Below, in pieces: positions 34,695 through 43,114 of a stretch of 64,000 nt of DNA. The translations under genes and the position numbers were made by a program. The notes below the pieces were generated by a model. It worked only from the letters and a program-made list of their open reading frames with translations, did no database searches and was not told where the DNA came from. Source of the DNA: CAYYTU01 sp964474655 (lineage in GTDB: Bacteria > Chloroflexota > Anaerolineae > B4-G1). The number at the start of each line of letters is the position of its first letter. The stretch's first letter is position 1. The stretch spans positions 62,001 through 126,000 of the forward strand of contig CAYYTU010000002.1 of the NCBI GenBank assembly GCA_964474655.1, in the 5' to 3' direction.

Positions 34695-35616
34695 GACCTC
34701 ACCCCCTTCTCGGCCCATTCGCCTGATCGTTCACGGCGGCGCCTGGGACATTCCACCCGAGCTCCACCGACCACACGTCGAAGGCTGCACAGAGGCGGCA
34801 AGAGCAGCCCAGGAGGTGCTCGAGCGCGATGGAACCGCGCTGGAGGCCGTCGAGACCGCCGTGCGTCGGATGGAGGACGATCCCACCTTCGACGCCGGGC
34901 GTGGCTCCTTCCTCAACGCCGAGGGCGAGGCTGAGCTGGACGCTATTATTATGGACGGCCGCGATCTCAACCTGGGCGCGGTGGCGTCCGTGCGTCGCAT
35001 CCGCCATCCGATCACCCTGGCGCGGCTGATTATGACCGAGTGTAAGCACGCGCTGCTCGTCAGCGAGGGCGCCGAGGCCTTCGCCCGTCAGCACGGGCTG
35101 ACGCTTTGCGCCAACCAGGATCTGATCACGACGCGCGAAAGGGAACGCTGGCGCGCCGAGCGCGACAGCGAGACCACACAGGACCTCTTCGGCGACACCG
35201 TCGGGGCGGTGGCGCGGGACGCCTACGGGAACGTGGCGGTCGGCACCTCAACCGGCGGCACGTTCAAGAAACATCCGGGGCGCGTGGGCGATTCGCCCTT
35301 GATCGGCTGCGGGAGCTACGCCGACAACCGCATCGGCGCCGCCTCGGCCACCGGCGAAGGCGAGGCGCTAATGAAAGTGGTCATCAGCAAGACCGTGTGC
35401 GATCTGATGGCACAGGGACTGACGGCTCAGGAGGCCGCCGACGCTGCCATCCAGCTGCTGATCGAACGCACTGGCGGGCGTGGCGGCCTGATCGTGCTGG
35501 GCACACGCGGCGACATCGGCCTTGCGCACAACACGCCATACCTCGCTCACGCCCACGTCACCACCGACGGCGACATCGCAGCCGGCCTCATGTCCTCTCC
35601 GGAGGCCCAGCTGTGA
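34672..35616 (+). CDS. Isoaspartyl peptidase/L-asparaginase (Ntn-hydrolase, type 2)
   Basis: The 314-residue protein starts 'IRLIVHGGAWDIPPE' and contains 'DAGRGSFLNAEGEAELDAII', both typical of plant-type asparaginase/isoaspartyl dipeptidase. The autoproteolysis site is 'GDTVGAVARDAYGNVAVGTS', in which the threonine of GDT becomes the catalytic N-terminus of the beta subunit; substrate-binding 'TSTGGTFKK' follows. The family hydrolyses isoaspartyl dipeptides arising from damaged proteins, and some members asparagine. ATG 34672 overlaps the ClC gene by 23 bases; ATG 34684 is equally possible. It is the last gene of the plus-strand block before a 1.1-kb gene-free region. Confidence 0.92.
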   Translation: MEKKMTSETSPPSRPIRLIVHGGAWDIPPELHRPHVEGCTEAARAAQEVLERDGTALEAVETAVRRMEDDPTFDAGRGSFLNAEGEAELDAIIMDGRDLNLGAVASVRRIRHPITLARLIMTECKHALLVSEGAEAFARQHGLTLCANQDLITTRERERWRAERDSETTQDLFGDTVGAVARDAYGNVAVGTSTGGTFKKHPGRVGDSPLIGCGSYADNRIGAASATGEGEALMKVVISKTVCDLMAQGLTAQEAADAAIQLLIERTGGRGGLIVLGTRGDIGLAHNTPYLAHAHVTTDGDIAAGLMSSPEAQL

Positions 35617-35649
35617 GACCCAAGTGCTGCGCCCCCTTCGGCTGAAGTC

Positions 35650-35672
35650 TGATACGCTCGGTAAACGCGCCT
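35650..35672. repeat. Fragment of the 157-bp dispersed repeat, left part of copy 3
   Basis: TGATACGCTCGGTAAACGCG followed by CCT matches the central block of copies 1 and 2. The continuation of the repeat appears some 350 bases later at 36022-36059, so this copy looks interrupted. Confidence 0.6.
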
Positions 35673-35709
35673 GTAGAATTTTGATAGACGAAATCGGTAA
35701 CGAGGTTGA

Positions 35710-35918
35710 GGCACGGTCAGGAGACCGGCCCCAGCGGGTAAAAGTGCATTAGGGTAAAAGTCGCACCTAATCGCTCAAAGCCACCGTCTCGGGGGCGTCC
35801 GACACGATTTTTGTGCCCTAAACGCCCTCGGGGACGAGGGCTGTGAACAGTGGAAAAGTCGGTGTGTCACTTTTACCTCAATGCGTAAAAGTGCTCTGGC
35901 CGGTCTCCCGACCGTGCC
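35710..35918. repeat. 209-bp imperfect palindrome, MITE-like
   Basis: The outer arms 35710-35730 and 35898-35918 are inverted copies with 20 of 21 bases matching. The pairing continues inward with gaps (GCATTAGGGTAAAAGT against GCATTGAGGTAAAAGT read on the other strand). The centre holds a GC-rich hairpin (CCTCGGGGACGAGG). No ORF is present. It separates two parts of repeat copy 3. I see no convincing target-site duplication. Confidence 0.6.
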
Positions 35919-36021
35919 AGCGGTACTCTCGACAGAAATGAAACACAACCCAATCAATCTAATCTGACGAAAGAAATCACGTCTTTACCGAACTTGAACG
36001 TCAAAACTCATTAGGCAATCG

Positions 36022-36059
36022 ATTGCGTCTAGGGTGCTTGGGAACTGCTTCGCTTGCCC
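36022..36059. repeat. Fragment of the 157-bp dispersed repeat, right part of copy 3
   Basis: ATTGCGTCTAGGGTGCTTGG and the following bases match the end of copy 2 (ATGCGTCCAGGGTGCTTTGG at about 31279-31298) at high identity. Confidence 0.6.
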
Positions 36060-36318
36060 ATCCGACAGGCTTCGGCCTGAGCCCAGCCGAACGGCTCAGG
36101 ATGACTATCGAGGGATCAACTTCGTTGAAATCCCGTTGTAGTGCTAAGGAACCTCGTAATAACCTCCCCCTTTTCAGATTGAGCCAAAATTACCCTCCGA
36201 CGAGCTTCGGATGATTTTGGCGACCTCCGAGTGCAAAGCCACTCGAAATCGCCCTTCGACGCTCAGGGCAATTTCTCGCTAGACAGTGAGCAAGAAAGTC
36301 ATCTGCTCGTCGTTCCTA

Positions 36319-36342
36319 AAGATGGTACCATAGTACCATCTT
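36319..36342. repeat. 24-bp palindrome with ATGGTACCAT core
   Basis: AAGATGGTAC and its exact reverse complement GTACCATCTT flank CATA. The ATGGTACCAT core also forms the palindrome in front of the vapB-like antitoxin at 46031-46046. No toxin-antitoxin gene is found here, so it could be a leftover operator. Confidence 0.5.
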
Positions 36343-36458
36343 GACCCCGTAACTACGCCCCCTCTCTGTCCGTTAGTCAAAATGAATAGGTCGACAATGG
36401 CAACATAACATTCCGGGTCTCCAGGATTTCGCTGGCCGGCAACTCGGGCTAGCTCAGA

Positions 36459-36533
36459 GGGGGTGTTCCACCCCCGTATCGGGTCCGAAATTGGGCCTGG
36501 CCCCCAGATATGGGACGCGGGTGACACACCCGC
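36459..36533. repeat. Pair of REP-like hairpins
   Basis: GGGGGTG-TTC-CACCCCC (36459-36475) and GCGGGTG-ACA-CACCCGC (36517-36533) are perfect 7-bp stems with 3-base loops. The second type recurs at 43054-43070, which suggests a dispersed extragenic palindrome family. Confidence 0.5.
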
Positions 36534-36714
36534 TGTGAGCACCCTTGAGCACCACGCAAAATCCCAAAGAGCCAACATTCCAAGCCACCAGCGATCAAAT
36601 ACTGAGGAACGCGTCTCCCCCTATGGGACCCTATCACAAAACTTAAAACACGCGCCCAAGTAGATTTGGGTCGAAAAGACCCCGCACCAAGAAGTAAAAG
36701 ATAAGGAGGATCAG

Positions 36715-37650
36715 ATGACAACGGTATTGATTGTACTGACAATCGCGTCCTTGGTCGGAGGAGGCCTGGTTCAAGTGGCCGACGAATCCGGCCCAGGCAG
36801 CCCGCTCTATGAGCTGAATCGAAGAATCGAGGCGGTCCAGATCGAGATGACGACCAATCCCACGGCCAGGACCGAGCTCCAGACGAATCTGGCCGAAGAG
36901 CGACTAGAAGAGGCCGAAGCATTAGCCCAAGCGGGTGAAATAGAAAACGCTCGCCAGGCCCTGCAGATCTATGATGAGCAGGTCTCTCACACCACACAGA
37001 CCGACGAAGTCGATGAAGCTGCGTTGCTTGGGTCCCTCGCCAACCACGAGGAACAGTTGGACCGAATATACAACGCCTTAGCAGATCGCGCCAGAGAGGA
37101 CGATACCTCCGGACAGCCCGATAACGAACCCCCAAATCAGGAAGAAGAGGAAGGGGAAGGGGAAGAAGAAGAAGAGAACGAAAGTGAGCTCCCCACCGAT
37201 TCACCCTGGTGCACCGGTGAATGGGAACATCCCGTAGCCAGCCAGATGGCCTCCTACCACGACGTGAGCTACAACGAAGTCATCGGGTGGTTCTGCAACG
37301 AGGGCTACGGCCTCGGCGAAATCAAATTGGCGTTGCAAACGAGCCAACTGCTCGGATCCACAGACGTACTGACCGACACCAGCGCCGGTGCGCTTCTGAC
37401 GATGAAGAGGGAGCTAGGTGGCTGGGGAGACGTATGGCAAGATTTCGATCTGATCGGTCAGCCCGATGAGGCTGCCCCCCCCGAAGAAGTCGGTCCACCC
37501 GAGGAAGTCGGGCCTCCAGATGAAGCTGGCCCACCTGACGACGCCGGCCCTCCCGACGAAGCCGGGCCCCCAGACGAAGCTGGCCCACCTGACGGCGCTG
37601 GCCCACCTGACGACGCCGGGCCCCCCGCTAAAGGCGGTCCCAATAACTGA
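36715..37650 (+). CDS. DUF5667-like exported protein with acidic tract and GPPDEA repeats
   Basis: The 311-residue protein has a hydrophobic N-terminus (residues 3-20), then a helical segment of the DUF5667 type ('GPGSPLYELNRRIEAVQIEM', 'NLAEERLEEAEALAQAGEIE'). An acidic glutamate run follows at ~145-160, and a small Cys/Trp-containing domain (~165-235; 'EVIGWFCNEGYGLGEIKLAL'). The last ~65 residues are ten or so 6-residue repeats of the GPPDEA/GPPDDA type ending in PAKGGPNN. Such repeats suggest a flexible surface or wall-spanning tail. ATG 36715 has AAGGAGGA upstream. The DUF11 protein gene follows after 46 bases, so the two are probably co-expressed. Function unknown. Confidence 0.85.
   Translation: MTTVLIVLTIASLVGGGLVQVADESGPGSPLYELNRRIEAVQIEMTTNPTARTELQTNLAEERLEEAEALAQAGEIENARQALQIYDEQVSHTTQTDEVDEAALLGSLANHEEQLDRIYNALADRAREDDTSGQPDNEPPNQEEEEGEGEEEEENESELPTDSPWCTGEWEHPVASQMASYHDVSYNEVIGWFCNEGYGLGEIKLALQTSQLLGSTDVLTDTSAGALLTMKRELGGWGDVWQDFDLIGQPDEAAPPEEVGPPEEVGPPDEAGPPDDAGPPDEAGPPDEAGPPDGAGPPDDAGPPAKGGPNN
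37485..37640 (+). repeat. Coding tandem repeat (18-base unit, GPPDEA)
   Basis: The 3' end of the DUF5667-like gene repeats an 18-base unit (GGCCCACCTGACGACGCC-like) about nine times with synonymous drift. The unit encodes Gly-Pro-Pro-Asp-(Glu/Asp)-Ala. Confidence 0.8.
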
Positions 37651-37696
37651 GCGGGACGCCAGACCGGGACGCGAGGAGCCTATAACACGAGGAGGT

Positions 37697-40504
37697 ATGA
37701 TGAAGAACATCACACACCCCCGACACGCCTACCTGAGCGCTGCCTTGATCGTTGCTACTCTTCTGACAGGAACGCTGCTTCTACTCCTGAACAGCAACCC
37801 GCCAGTAGTAAACGCCGACCCGATCCCACCAGAAGAGGGCGGATACCCCAAGTTTAACACCTCGATCAAGACCGTGACGCCCACGCTGGCTCACACCGGC
37901 GGGGAAACGCTGCGCTACCTCATCGAGATTCGCAACACCGGCGCTTACACCGCCGCCGACACCACGCTGACCGACGCCATTCCTGACGGCACCAGCTACA
38001 ACGACGACGCCCAGGCCAGCGTGCCTTCTACTTTCACTGAGGAAGAGGACAAGCTGACGTGGGAAGGCGACGTCGGCTTCGACGAAAGTGTGGTGATCAG
38101 CTTCAGCCTCACCGTCGACGATAACTTCAGCGGCGTAGTGCGCAACTCGGCAGTCATCAGCCATCCGCGCATCGCCGAGCCGGTCACGAGGACCGCCGAG
38201 ACCGCGGTCACCGACGAGCCGATTCTGGTCATCGACAAGACGTCAGCCCCCGCTCAGCCCGGCGCCGAAAAGCCACTGACCTACACGCTCACCGTCGCCA
38301 ACCAGGGCCAACCGGCGCACGACTTGTCCCTCACCGTCACTGACCAGGTGCCGGACGACACCACCGTGAGAGACGTGGGGGCCGACGGCGATACCGACGG
38401 CGATACCGTCACCTGGACCCGCTCCGTCACGCTGGATCTGGGGGAGACCACCAAGTTCACCTTCAGCGTCGACGTGAACGACGTGCCCAGCGGCACGGTC
38501 ATCACTAATGATGACTACCAGGTCGACAGCCCCGCTACAAGCGTCGCCGCCGGCGAACCGTACACCGTCACCATCGTCGATCCCATCTTCCGGCTCTCCA
38601 AACACGTCTGGCCCGACCCACCCGGCTCCAACCGCGAGATGACCTACACCCTCGAGCTGCTCAACAAGGGCTCGCTGGCGACGGATCTAGTCATCACCGA
38701 TCGGGTGCCGGCCGGCGTCGAATATCGGCGCGGCGGTTCGGAAACCGATGGACTCGTCTCGTGGACGTTGGATGAGCTCGATACGGGCGAGTCCGCGGCC
38801 TTCACCTTCACCGTCTACGTCAGCGACGTGCTGAACGTGCCCATCGTCAACGACGACTACGCCGTCTGCGCCCAAGGCGAGGATGTCTGCCAGACCGGCG
38901 AGGTGCTGACCAGTGTGGTGCGCGGGCCGCATTTCGCCGCCTCGGCCGAGCTGGATCCCTTCGTCCATCAGCCCGGCGGCGGTCAAAGCCGTGTCACCCC
39001 CACCCTGAAGGTGCGCAACCTCGGTCCGGGCAACGCCCTAGATGCTCAAGCGCTCCTCTACTTTGATAACATCAACGTCCGCAATATCGATGACGTAGAT
39101 GTCATCCCCGACAAGGGTTCGCTGAGCGAGGGCCCAGACTGCGGCGACACCTGTAAGGCTTTCGTCTGGGTAGGAGACCTCAACGTTCAGGAAATCGTGA
39201 CTTTCACGACAACCTATGATCCAATGTGGGGGCACAGAGGACGGAACACCGAAGGGAGCCATCCTTTCACCACCACCATCGTCATCACCGACAGCCTCGA
39301 CAACGGAACCACGGATCCCATCAGCGCAACCGCGGAGGGCTTCGCCACGGAATCGGCCGATCTGGTCGTGAGTAAATCGGCCCCGCCCGTGATCGGCCGT
39401 GGGCAATTGATGACCTATCACGTCCGGGTGCGAAACAACGCCCTGAGCACCGATGATAACCCCTGGCTGACGGATACGGTGCCCTTCAGCACCTCGCTGG
39501 TGAGCATCAGCGACGGGGGCGTGAGCCAAACCGTGGACAGCTCGACCGTCATCTCCTGGACGCTGCCGGAGATGGACCCCGCGGATGAGGTGCGCCGCTC
39601 CTTTAGCGTGCGCGTGGACGGCGATCTGGTCAGCGGCACTAGAATCGTCAATCAAGACTACAGCGTGTATTGGACGGAATCAGAGACCGAGACACTATCC
39701 CACACCGGAGACCCGGTGACCACCACGGTCAAAGAGGTTGGTCTGATCGACTCCTACAAGGAGGTCACGCCCACGCTGACCCCGCCGGGACCGGGCAACG
39801 TGCTGACCTACTTCCTCCACATCGTCAATTCGGGGCCCCTGACGGCCACGGACGTCTCCGTCTATGATTATCTACCCTGGGAGTCCAGCACCTATCAGCG
39901 CGACGCCGTCGCCAGCGCCGGCGAGGTCATAAGCGACATCATCAGCCTGGAGTGGACGGGCGAGGTGGGCGCGTTCTCGTCCGAGATAGTGACCTTCACC
40001 ATACTCGTCGACGAGGATTATCAAGGCCCGATCACCAACACCGCCACTATCACCCATCCTGACCTGCTTAGCGAGGTTGAAGTGCAGGCCGTGGCCTACG
40101 TCACAGAGAAGCCTGTGCTGGAGATCGCCAAGCAGGCCTCACGCGATGAGGTGGAGGACGGCAACGTCCTGGAATACACCATCCGCGTGAACAATCGGGG
40201 CCAACAGGCGACTGACCTGGTAATCACCGACACATTGCCCCAGAATACCACCTATATCCCAGATAGCGGTGGAAAGCTGGTTGATGGAGAGCTTCGCTGG
40301 AGCGCTGCTGTGCTGGAACCCGGCGGAAGCTGCGAGTTTGGATTTGCGGTGACGGTAACACAGCAAAGCAACTGGGAAGTCGCCAACGAGCGGTATGGTG
40401 TAAGCTGCGAGGAAGGCGTCGTCGCCACAGGCGAACCAGTGGTGACGAAAATTTCCGGGGGCGGTCAGATCTACTTGCCGCTGGTGCTGAAGCAATACAA
40501 TTGA
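37697..40504 (+). CDS. Secreted DUF11-repeat protein with YLPLVLK C-terminal tail (935 aa)
   Basis: ATG 37697 or the adjacent ATG 37700 lies behind GGAGG; the frame upstream lacks a ribosome site. A signal-anchor (~10-35) is followed by seven or so DUF11-type beta-sandwich units, recognisable from recurring 'GETLRYLIEIRNTGAYTAAD', 'LTYTLTVANQGQPAHDLSLT' and 'VLEYTIRVNNRGQQATDLVI' segments and 'TDxxPxGTxY' turns. The chain ends 'GGGQIYLPLVLKQYN'. I recall similar YLPLVL-type ends on many secreted Chloroflexota proteins, where they may be a sorting or anchoring signal. DUF11 proteins are generally structural cell-surface or sheath proteins. A terminator follows 34 bases after the stop. Confidence 0.88.
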   Translation: MMKNITHPRHAYLSAALIVATLLTGTLLLLLNSNPPVVNADPIPPEEGGYPKFNTSIKTVTPTLAHTGGETLRYLIEIRNTGAYTAADTTLTDAIPDGTSYNDDAQASVPSTFTEEEDKLTWEGDVGFDESVVISFSLTVDDNFSGVVRNSAVISHPRIAEPVTRTAETAVTDEPILVIDKTSAPAQPGAEKPLTYTLTVANQGQPAHDLSLTVTDQVPDDTTVRDVGADGDTDGDTVTWTRSVTLDLGETTKFTFSVDVNDVPSGTVITNDDYQVDSPATSVAAGEPYTVTIVDPIFRLSKHVWPDPPGSNREMTYTLELLNKGSLATDLVITDRVPAGVEYRRGGSETDGLVSWTLDELDTGESAAFTFTVYVSDVLNVPIVNDDYAVCAQGEDVCQTGEVLTSVVRGPHFAASAELDPFVHQPGGGQSRVTPTLKVRNLGPGNALDAQALLYFDNINVRNIDDVDVIPDKGSLSEGPDCGDTCKAFVWVGDLNVQEIVTFTTTYDPMWGHRGRNTEGSHPFTTTIVITDSLDNGTTDPISATAEGFATESADLVVSKSAPPVIGRGQLMTYHVRVRNNALSTDDNPWLTDTVPFSTSLVSISDGGVSQTVDSSTVISWTLPEMDPADEVRRSFSVRVDGDLVSGTRIVNQDYSVYWTESETETLSHTGDPVTTTVKEVGLIDSYKEVTPTLTPPGPGNVLTYFLHIVNSGPLTATDVSVYDYLPWESSTYQRDAVASAGEVISDIISLEWTGEVGAFSSEIVTFTILVDEDYQGPITNTATITHPDLLSEVEVQAVAYVTEKPVLEIAKQASRDEVEDGNVLEYTIRVNNRGQQATDLVITDTLPQNTTYIPDSGGKLVDGELRWSAAVLEPGGSCEFGFAVTVTQQSNWEVANERYGVSCEEGVVATGEPVVTKISGGGQIYLPLVLKQYN

Positions 40505-40537
40505 CGATCAGACGCCAATTATCACAGACAGACCAAC

Positions 40538-40568
40538 AATCCCCCTGAATCACTCAGGGGGATTTTCC
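40538..40568 (+). terminator. Rho-independent terminator after DUF11 gene
   Basis: AATCCCCCTGA and its perfect complement TCAGGGGGATT form an 11-bp stem with a 5-base loop, followed by TTTCC. It closes the plus-strand surface-protein operon. The remaining bases to 40687 hold nothing recognisable. Confidence 0.8.
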
Positions 40569-40687
40569 ATTGGTAGGAAACGCCGCCGGCGCAGAAAACC
40601 GCCCGCGGAAGCGCCCTACACCCAGCGCGAGCTGATGAGCCCGAATCAGATTAACGGGAGGTCGTAGGGCATCCGTCTATACCCGAA

Positions 40688-41977
40688 TCAATCCCTTAGA
40701 CGCCATAACACCTCTCGCGCTGCCTCCACCGTGCGCTCGATATCCTCGTCGGAGTGAGCCAGGGAGATAAACCCGGCCTCGAACTGCGACGGCGCGATGT
40801 AGACGCCGCGCTCCAGCATCGCGTGGAAGTAACGCCCGAAGCGCTCCGTATCCGACACCTTGGCGCTCTCGTAATCGGTCACCGGCTCCGGGCTGAAGAA
40901 GTTGGAGAACATCGTGCCCACGCGCGTCTGGTAGATCGGCACGCCGGCCTCCTCGGCGGCCTCGCCGACGCCCGCGGCCAGCTTCGCCGCCTTCTGCTCA
41001 ATCTCGTCGAAGACACCCAGCTCGCGCAGCACCTTCAGCGTCTCAATGCCGGCCGTCATCGCCAACGGATTTCCGGAGAGCGTACCCGCCTGATACATCG
41101 GCCCGGCCGGCGCCACCGTCTCCATAATCTCTCGCTTGCCCGCGTAGGCCCCGACGGGCAGCCCGCCGCCGATCACCTTGCCCAGCGTCGTCACGTCCGG
41201 CTCGATGTCGTACAGCTCCTGCGCGCCGCCGTAGGCCACGCGGAAGCCCGTCATCACCTCGTCGAAGATCAACACCGCGTCGTGCGCCTCGGTCAACGCC
41301 CGCAGCCCCTCCAAGAAGCCCTCCTCCGGCGGGACGACGCCCATATTCCCGCCCACCGGCTCCACGATGACCGCCGCGATCTCCTCTGGGTATGTCTCGA
41401 AGGCCGCCTCCACCGCCTCCAAGTCGTTGAAGGGCGCGGTGAGCGTATCCTGCGCCGTGCCCGCCGGCACGCCCGGGCTATCCGGCAGGCCGAGCGTCGC
41501 CACGCCGGAGCCAGCCTGCACCAGCAGGAAGTCGGCGTGGCCGTGGTAGCAGCCCACGAACTTGACGATCTTGTCGCGCCCGGTGTAGGCCCGGGCCAGG
41601 CGCAGAGCGCTCATCGTGGCCTCGGTGCCGGAGTTGACGAAGCGCACCATCTCCACCGCTGGCATGGCCTCGATCACCAGCTCGGCCAATTCCGTCTCCA
41701 GCTCGGTCGGCGCGCCGTAACTGGTGCCGCGCTCCACGGCCCGCTTGAGCGGCTCGGCCACCCGGGGGTGCGCGTGCCCCAAAATCAACGGTCCCCACGA
41801 GAGGACATAATCGACGTACCGGTTGCCGTCGGCGTCGTAGACGTACGGCCCCTCGCCGCGCTCAATGAAGAGCGGCTGCCCACCGACGGCGCTGAACGCC
41901 CGCGCGGGGCTATCCACCCCACCGGGAATGACCCGCTGGGCCTCATCGAAAAGCTCTACCGATCGTTGAATCTCCAT
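40688..41977 (-). CDS. hemL: Glutamate-1-semialdehyde 2,1-aminomutase
   Basis: The 429-residue protein carries the PLP-enzyme features of GSA aminomutase: 'FVNSGTEATMSALRLARAYT', 'KFVGCYHGHADFLL', 'LIFDEVMTGFRVAYGGAQ' and the PLP lysine in 'TTLGKVIGGGLPVGAYAG'. It converts glutamate-1-semialdehyde to 5-aminolevulinate, the second committed step after HemA. ATG 41977 is chosen for its AGGAGAG site; the frame upstream runs through a short tandem repeat and is not coding. It is the last gene of the heme block on the minus strand, following the ahbAB fusion. Confidence 0.96.
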   Translation of the reverse strand: MEIQRSVELFDEAQRVIPGGVDSPARAFSAVGGQPLFIERGEGPYVYDADGNRYVDYVLSWGPLILGHAHPRVAEPLKRAVERGTSYGAPTELETELAELVIEAMPAVEMVRFVNSGTEATMSALRLARAYTGRDKIVKFVGCYHGHADFLLVQAGSGVATLGLPDSPGVPAGTAQDTLTAPFNDLEAVEAAFETYPEEIAAVIVEPVGGNMGVVPPEEGFLEGLRALTEAHDAVLIFDEVMTGFRVAYGGAQELYDIEPDVTTLGKVIGGGLPVGAYAGKREIMETVAPAGPMYQAGTLSGNPLAMTAGIETLKVLRELGVFDEIEQKAAKLAAGVGEAAEEAGVPIYQTRVGTMFSNFFSPEPVTDYESAKVSDTERFGRYFHAMLERGVYIAPSQFEAGFISLAHSDEDIERTVEAAREVLWRLRD

Positions 41978-41988
41978 TCTCTCTCCTA

Positions 41989-42035
41989 ACTTGCTTACTT
42001 GCCACTTGCAAACTTGCACACTTGCAGACTTGCTA
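41989..42035. repeat. ACTTGC short tandem array between ahbAB and hemL
   Basis: Six units of ACTTGC plus one or two variable bases (period mostly 8) fill the gap between the ahbAB stop and the hemL ribosome site. A related ACTTGCA-rich patch occurs at 47771-47800 near the cobA-hemD end. The unit is too short for CRISPR. Confidence 0.7.
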
Positions 42036-43031
42036 CTCTTCCACGAAATACCGCACGCGCTCCTTCTTGAACTCCCGCTGGCTGTAAAGGATGGTGTGTT
42101 CGAGCGGGCCAATCTCGCGGATGGACATCATCCGTAGACGAATCTGCTCGACGATCGTCTCCACCTCCTCCTTCGATTGTCCGTGAACCATCGTGAACAG
42201 GTTGTACGGCCAGCGCGGCGGACAGGCCGGGCGCTGATAGCAGTGGCTGACGGCCGGGAAGGCTGCCGCCGCCTGCCCCGCCTCCACGATCCGCTCCTCC
42301 GGCACCACCCAGCAGGCCATCCCGTTGGCCGTGAAGCCGGCCCGTCGATGCTTGAGCACCGCGCTGAAGCGCCGCATCACGCCTCGCCGGTCCATATCAC
42401 GCGCCGCCTCCAAAAGTTCTTCCTCCAGCACGCCGAGCTGAGCGGCTGCCTCCTCGAAGGGCCGCTTCACCAGCGGCATGTGGCCCTGCAGGACGCGCAC
42501 CACGTCGCGATCGAAGTCGGTGAGCGTGACCGCATCTTCGGAGCCCTGGGGCGCACTCTCCGCCTTCGCCCGGCGCTTATCCCGCGACATATCGAAGTGC
42601 ACGCCGAGCTTGAAGAGCCGCAGCGAGGGCAGGTTGAGCCAATCGCCCACGCCACCATCTTCGGCCAGTCGAGCGATCTCCTCCTCCAGAACTTGCTCCG
42701 GCGGCAGGGTCAGCGTGAACCAGAGGTTGTAGTAGTGATTCCGCGAGTAGTTGTGGCTGACGCCCGGGTGCGTGCTGACCATCGCGGCCACCTCGTCGAG
42801 GCGCTCCGGCTCCACGCGAAAGGCCACCAGCGTGCTCTGGTAGCCCAGGCGGCGCGAGGAGAAGATCGGCCCAATCTGGCGGATGATGTTTTCCTCCTTC
42901 AGCCGCCGGACCCGTCGCAGCACCTCATCCTCGCTCAGACCTAACGTCTCACCCAGCGCCGCGAAAGGCCGCGGCACCAGCGGGACGGCCTCCTGTAGCG
43001 CATCCAGCAGTTGACGATCAACGGTGTCCAT
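42033..43031 (-). CDS. ahbAB: Siroheme decarboxylase, fused AhbA-AhbB (332 aa)
   Basis: Two Lrp/AsnC-like halves lie in one chain: residues ~1-155 (AhbA-like) and ~170-332 (AhbB-like). Each begins with a winged HTH ('DRQLLDALQEAVPLVPRPFA' and 'DRDVVRVLQGHMPLVKRPFE') and continues with an RAM-like core; the histidine-containing 'HPGVSHNYSRNHYYNLWFTL' and 'FPAVSHCYQRPACPPRWPYN' segments correspond to the substrate pocket. The family removes two acetate carboxylates from siroheme to give 12,18-didecarboxysiroheme. AhbA and AhbB are normally separate subunits of a complex; fusion also occurs in NirDL-type proteins of heme d1 synthesis. ahbD and ahbC nearby favour the heme b role over heme d1. Confidence 0.92.
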   Translation of the reverse strand: MDTVDRQLLDALQEAVPLVPRPFAALGETLGLSEDEVLRRVRRLKEENIIRQIGPIFSSRRLGYQSTLVAFRVEPERLDEVAAMVSTHPGVSHNYSRNHYYNLWFTLTLPPEQVLEEEIARLAEDGGVGDWLNLPSLRLFKLGVHFDMSRDKRRAKAESAPQGSEDAVTLTDFDRDVVRVLQGHMPLVKRPFEEAAAQLGVLEEELLEAARDMDRRGVMRRFSAVLKHRRAGFTANGMACWVVPEERIVEAGQAAAAFPAVSHCYQRPACPPRWPYNLFTMVHGQSKEEVETIVEQIRLRMMSIREIGPLEHTILYSQREFKKERVRYFVEE

Positions 43032-43045
43032 GACTTGTTTCCCAA

Positions 43046-43108
43046 TGCTCCAGGCGGGTCTGCCACCCGCGTCTCTTCAGCGGCGGGGTTACAACCCCCG
43101 CCGGAGCA
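43046..43108. repeat. Nested REP-like double hairpin between ahbD and ahbAB
   Basis: An outer stem TGCTCC/GGAGCA (43046-43051 and 43103-43108) encloses two hairpins: GCGGGT/ACCCGC (43054-43070) and GGCGGGG with CCCCCGCC (43082-43102). As RNA it would form a three-way junction between two heme genes. It resembles the 36517-36533 element. Confidence 0.6.
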
Positions 43109-43114
43109 GAAAAA

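Larger units (their letters stand above)
35617..36714. other. Gene-free region rich in inverted repeats
   Basis: About 1.1 kb without a credible gene. It holds two fragments of the 157-bp dispersed repeat (35650-35672 and 36022-36059), a large imperfect palindrome (35710-35918), CAGGCTTCGGCCTG-type short hairpins (around 36070-36100), a 24-base palindrome (36319-36342) and two REP-like hairpins (36459-36533). A good ribosome site (AAGGAGGA) ends the region in front of the gene at 36715. The composition looks like an insertion hotspot or a decayed element. Confidence 0.6.

Noticed and set aside
36279..36578. A 99-residue minus-strand ORF in the gene-free region
   Set aside because: It crosses the REP-like hairpins and the ATGGTACCAT palindrome, lacks a ribosome site and resembles no family.
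41989..42035. CRISPR-like array
   Set aside because: The period is about 8 bases with no spacers and no cas genes; it is a simple short tandem repeat.
42033..43031. Ordinary Lrp/AsnC transcription regulator
   Set aside because: Two Lrp-like halves in tandem with the substrate-pocket segments and location beside ahbD identify siroheme decarboxylase.
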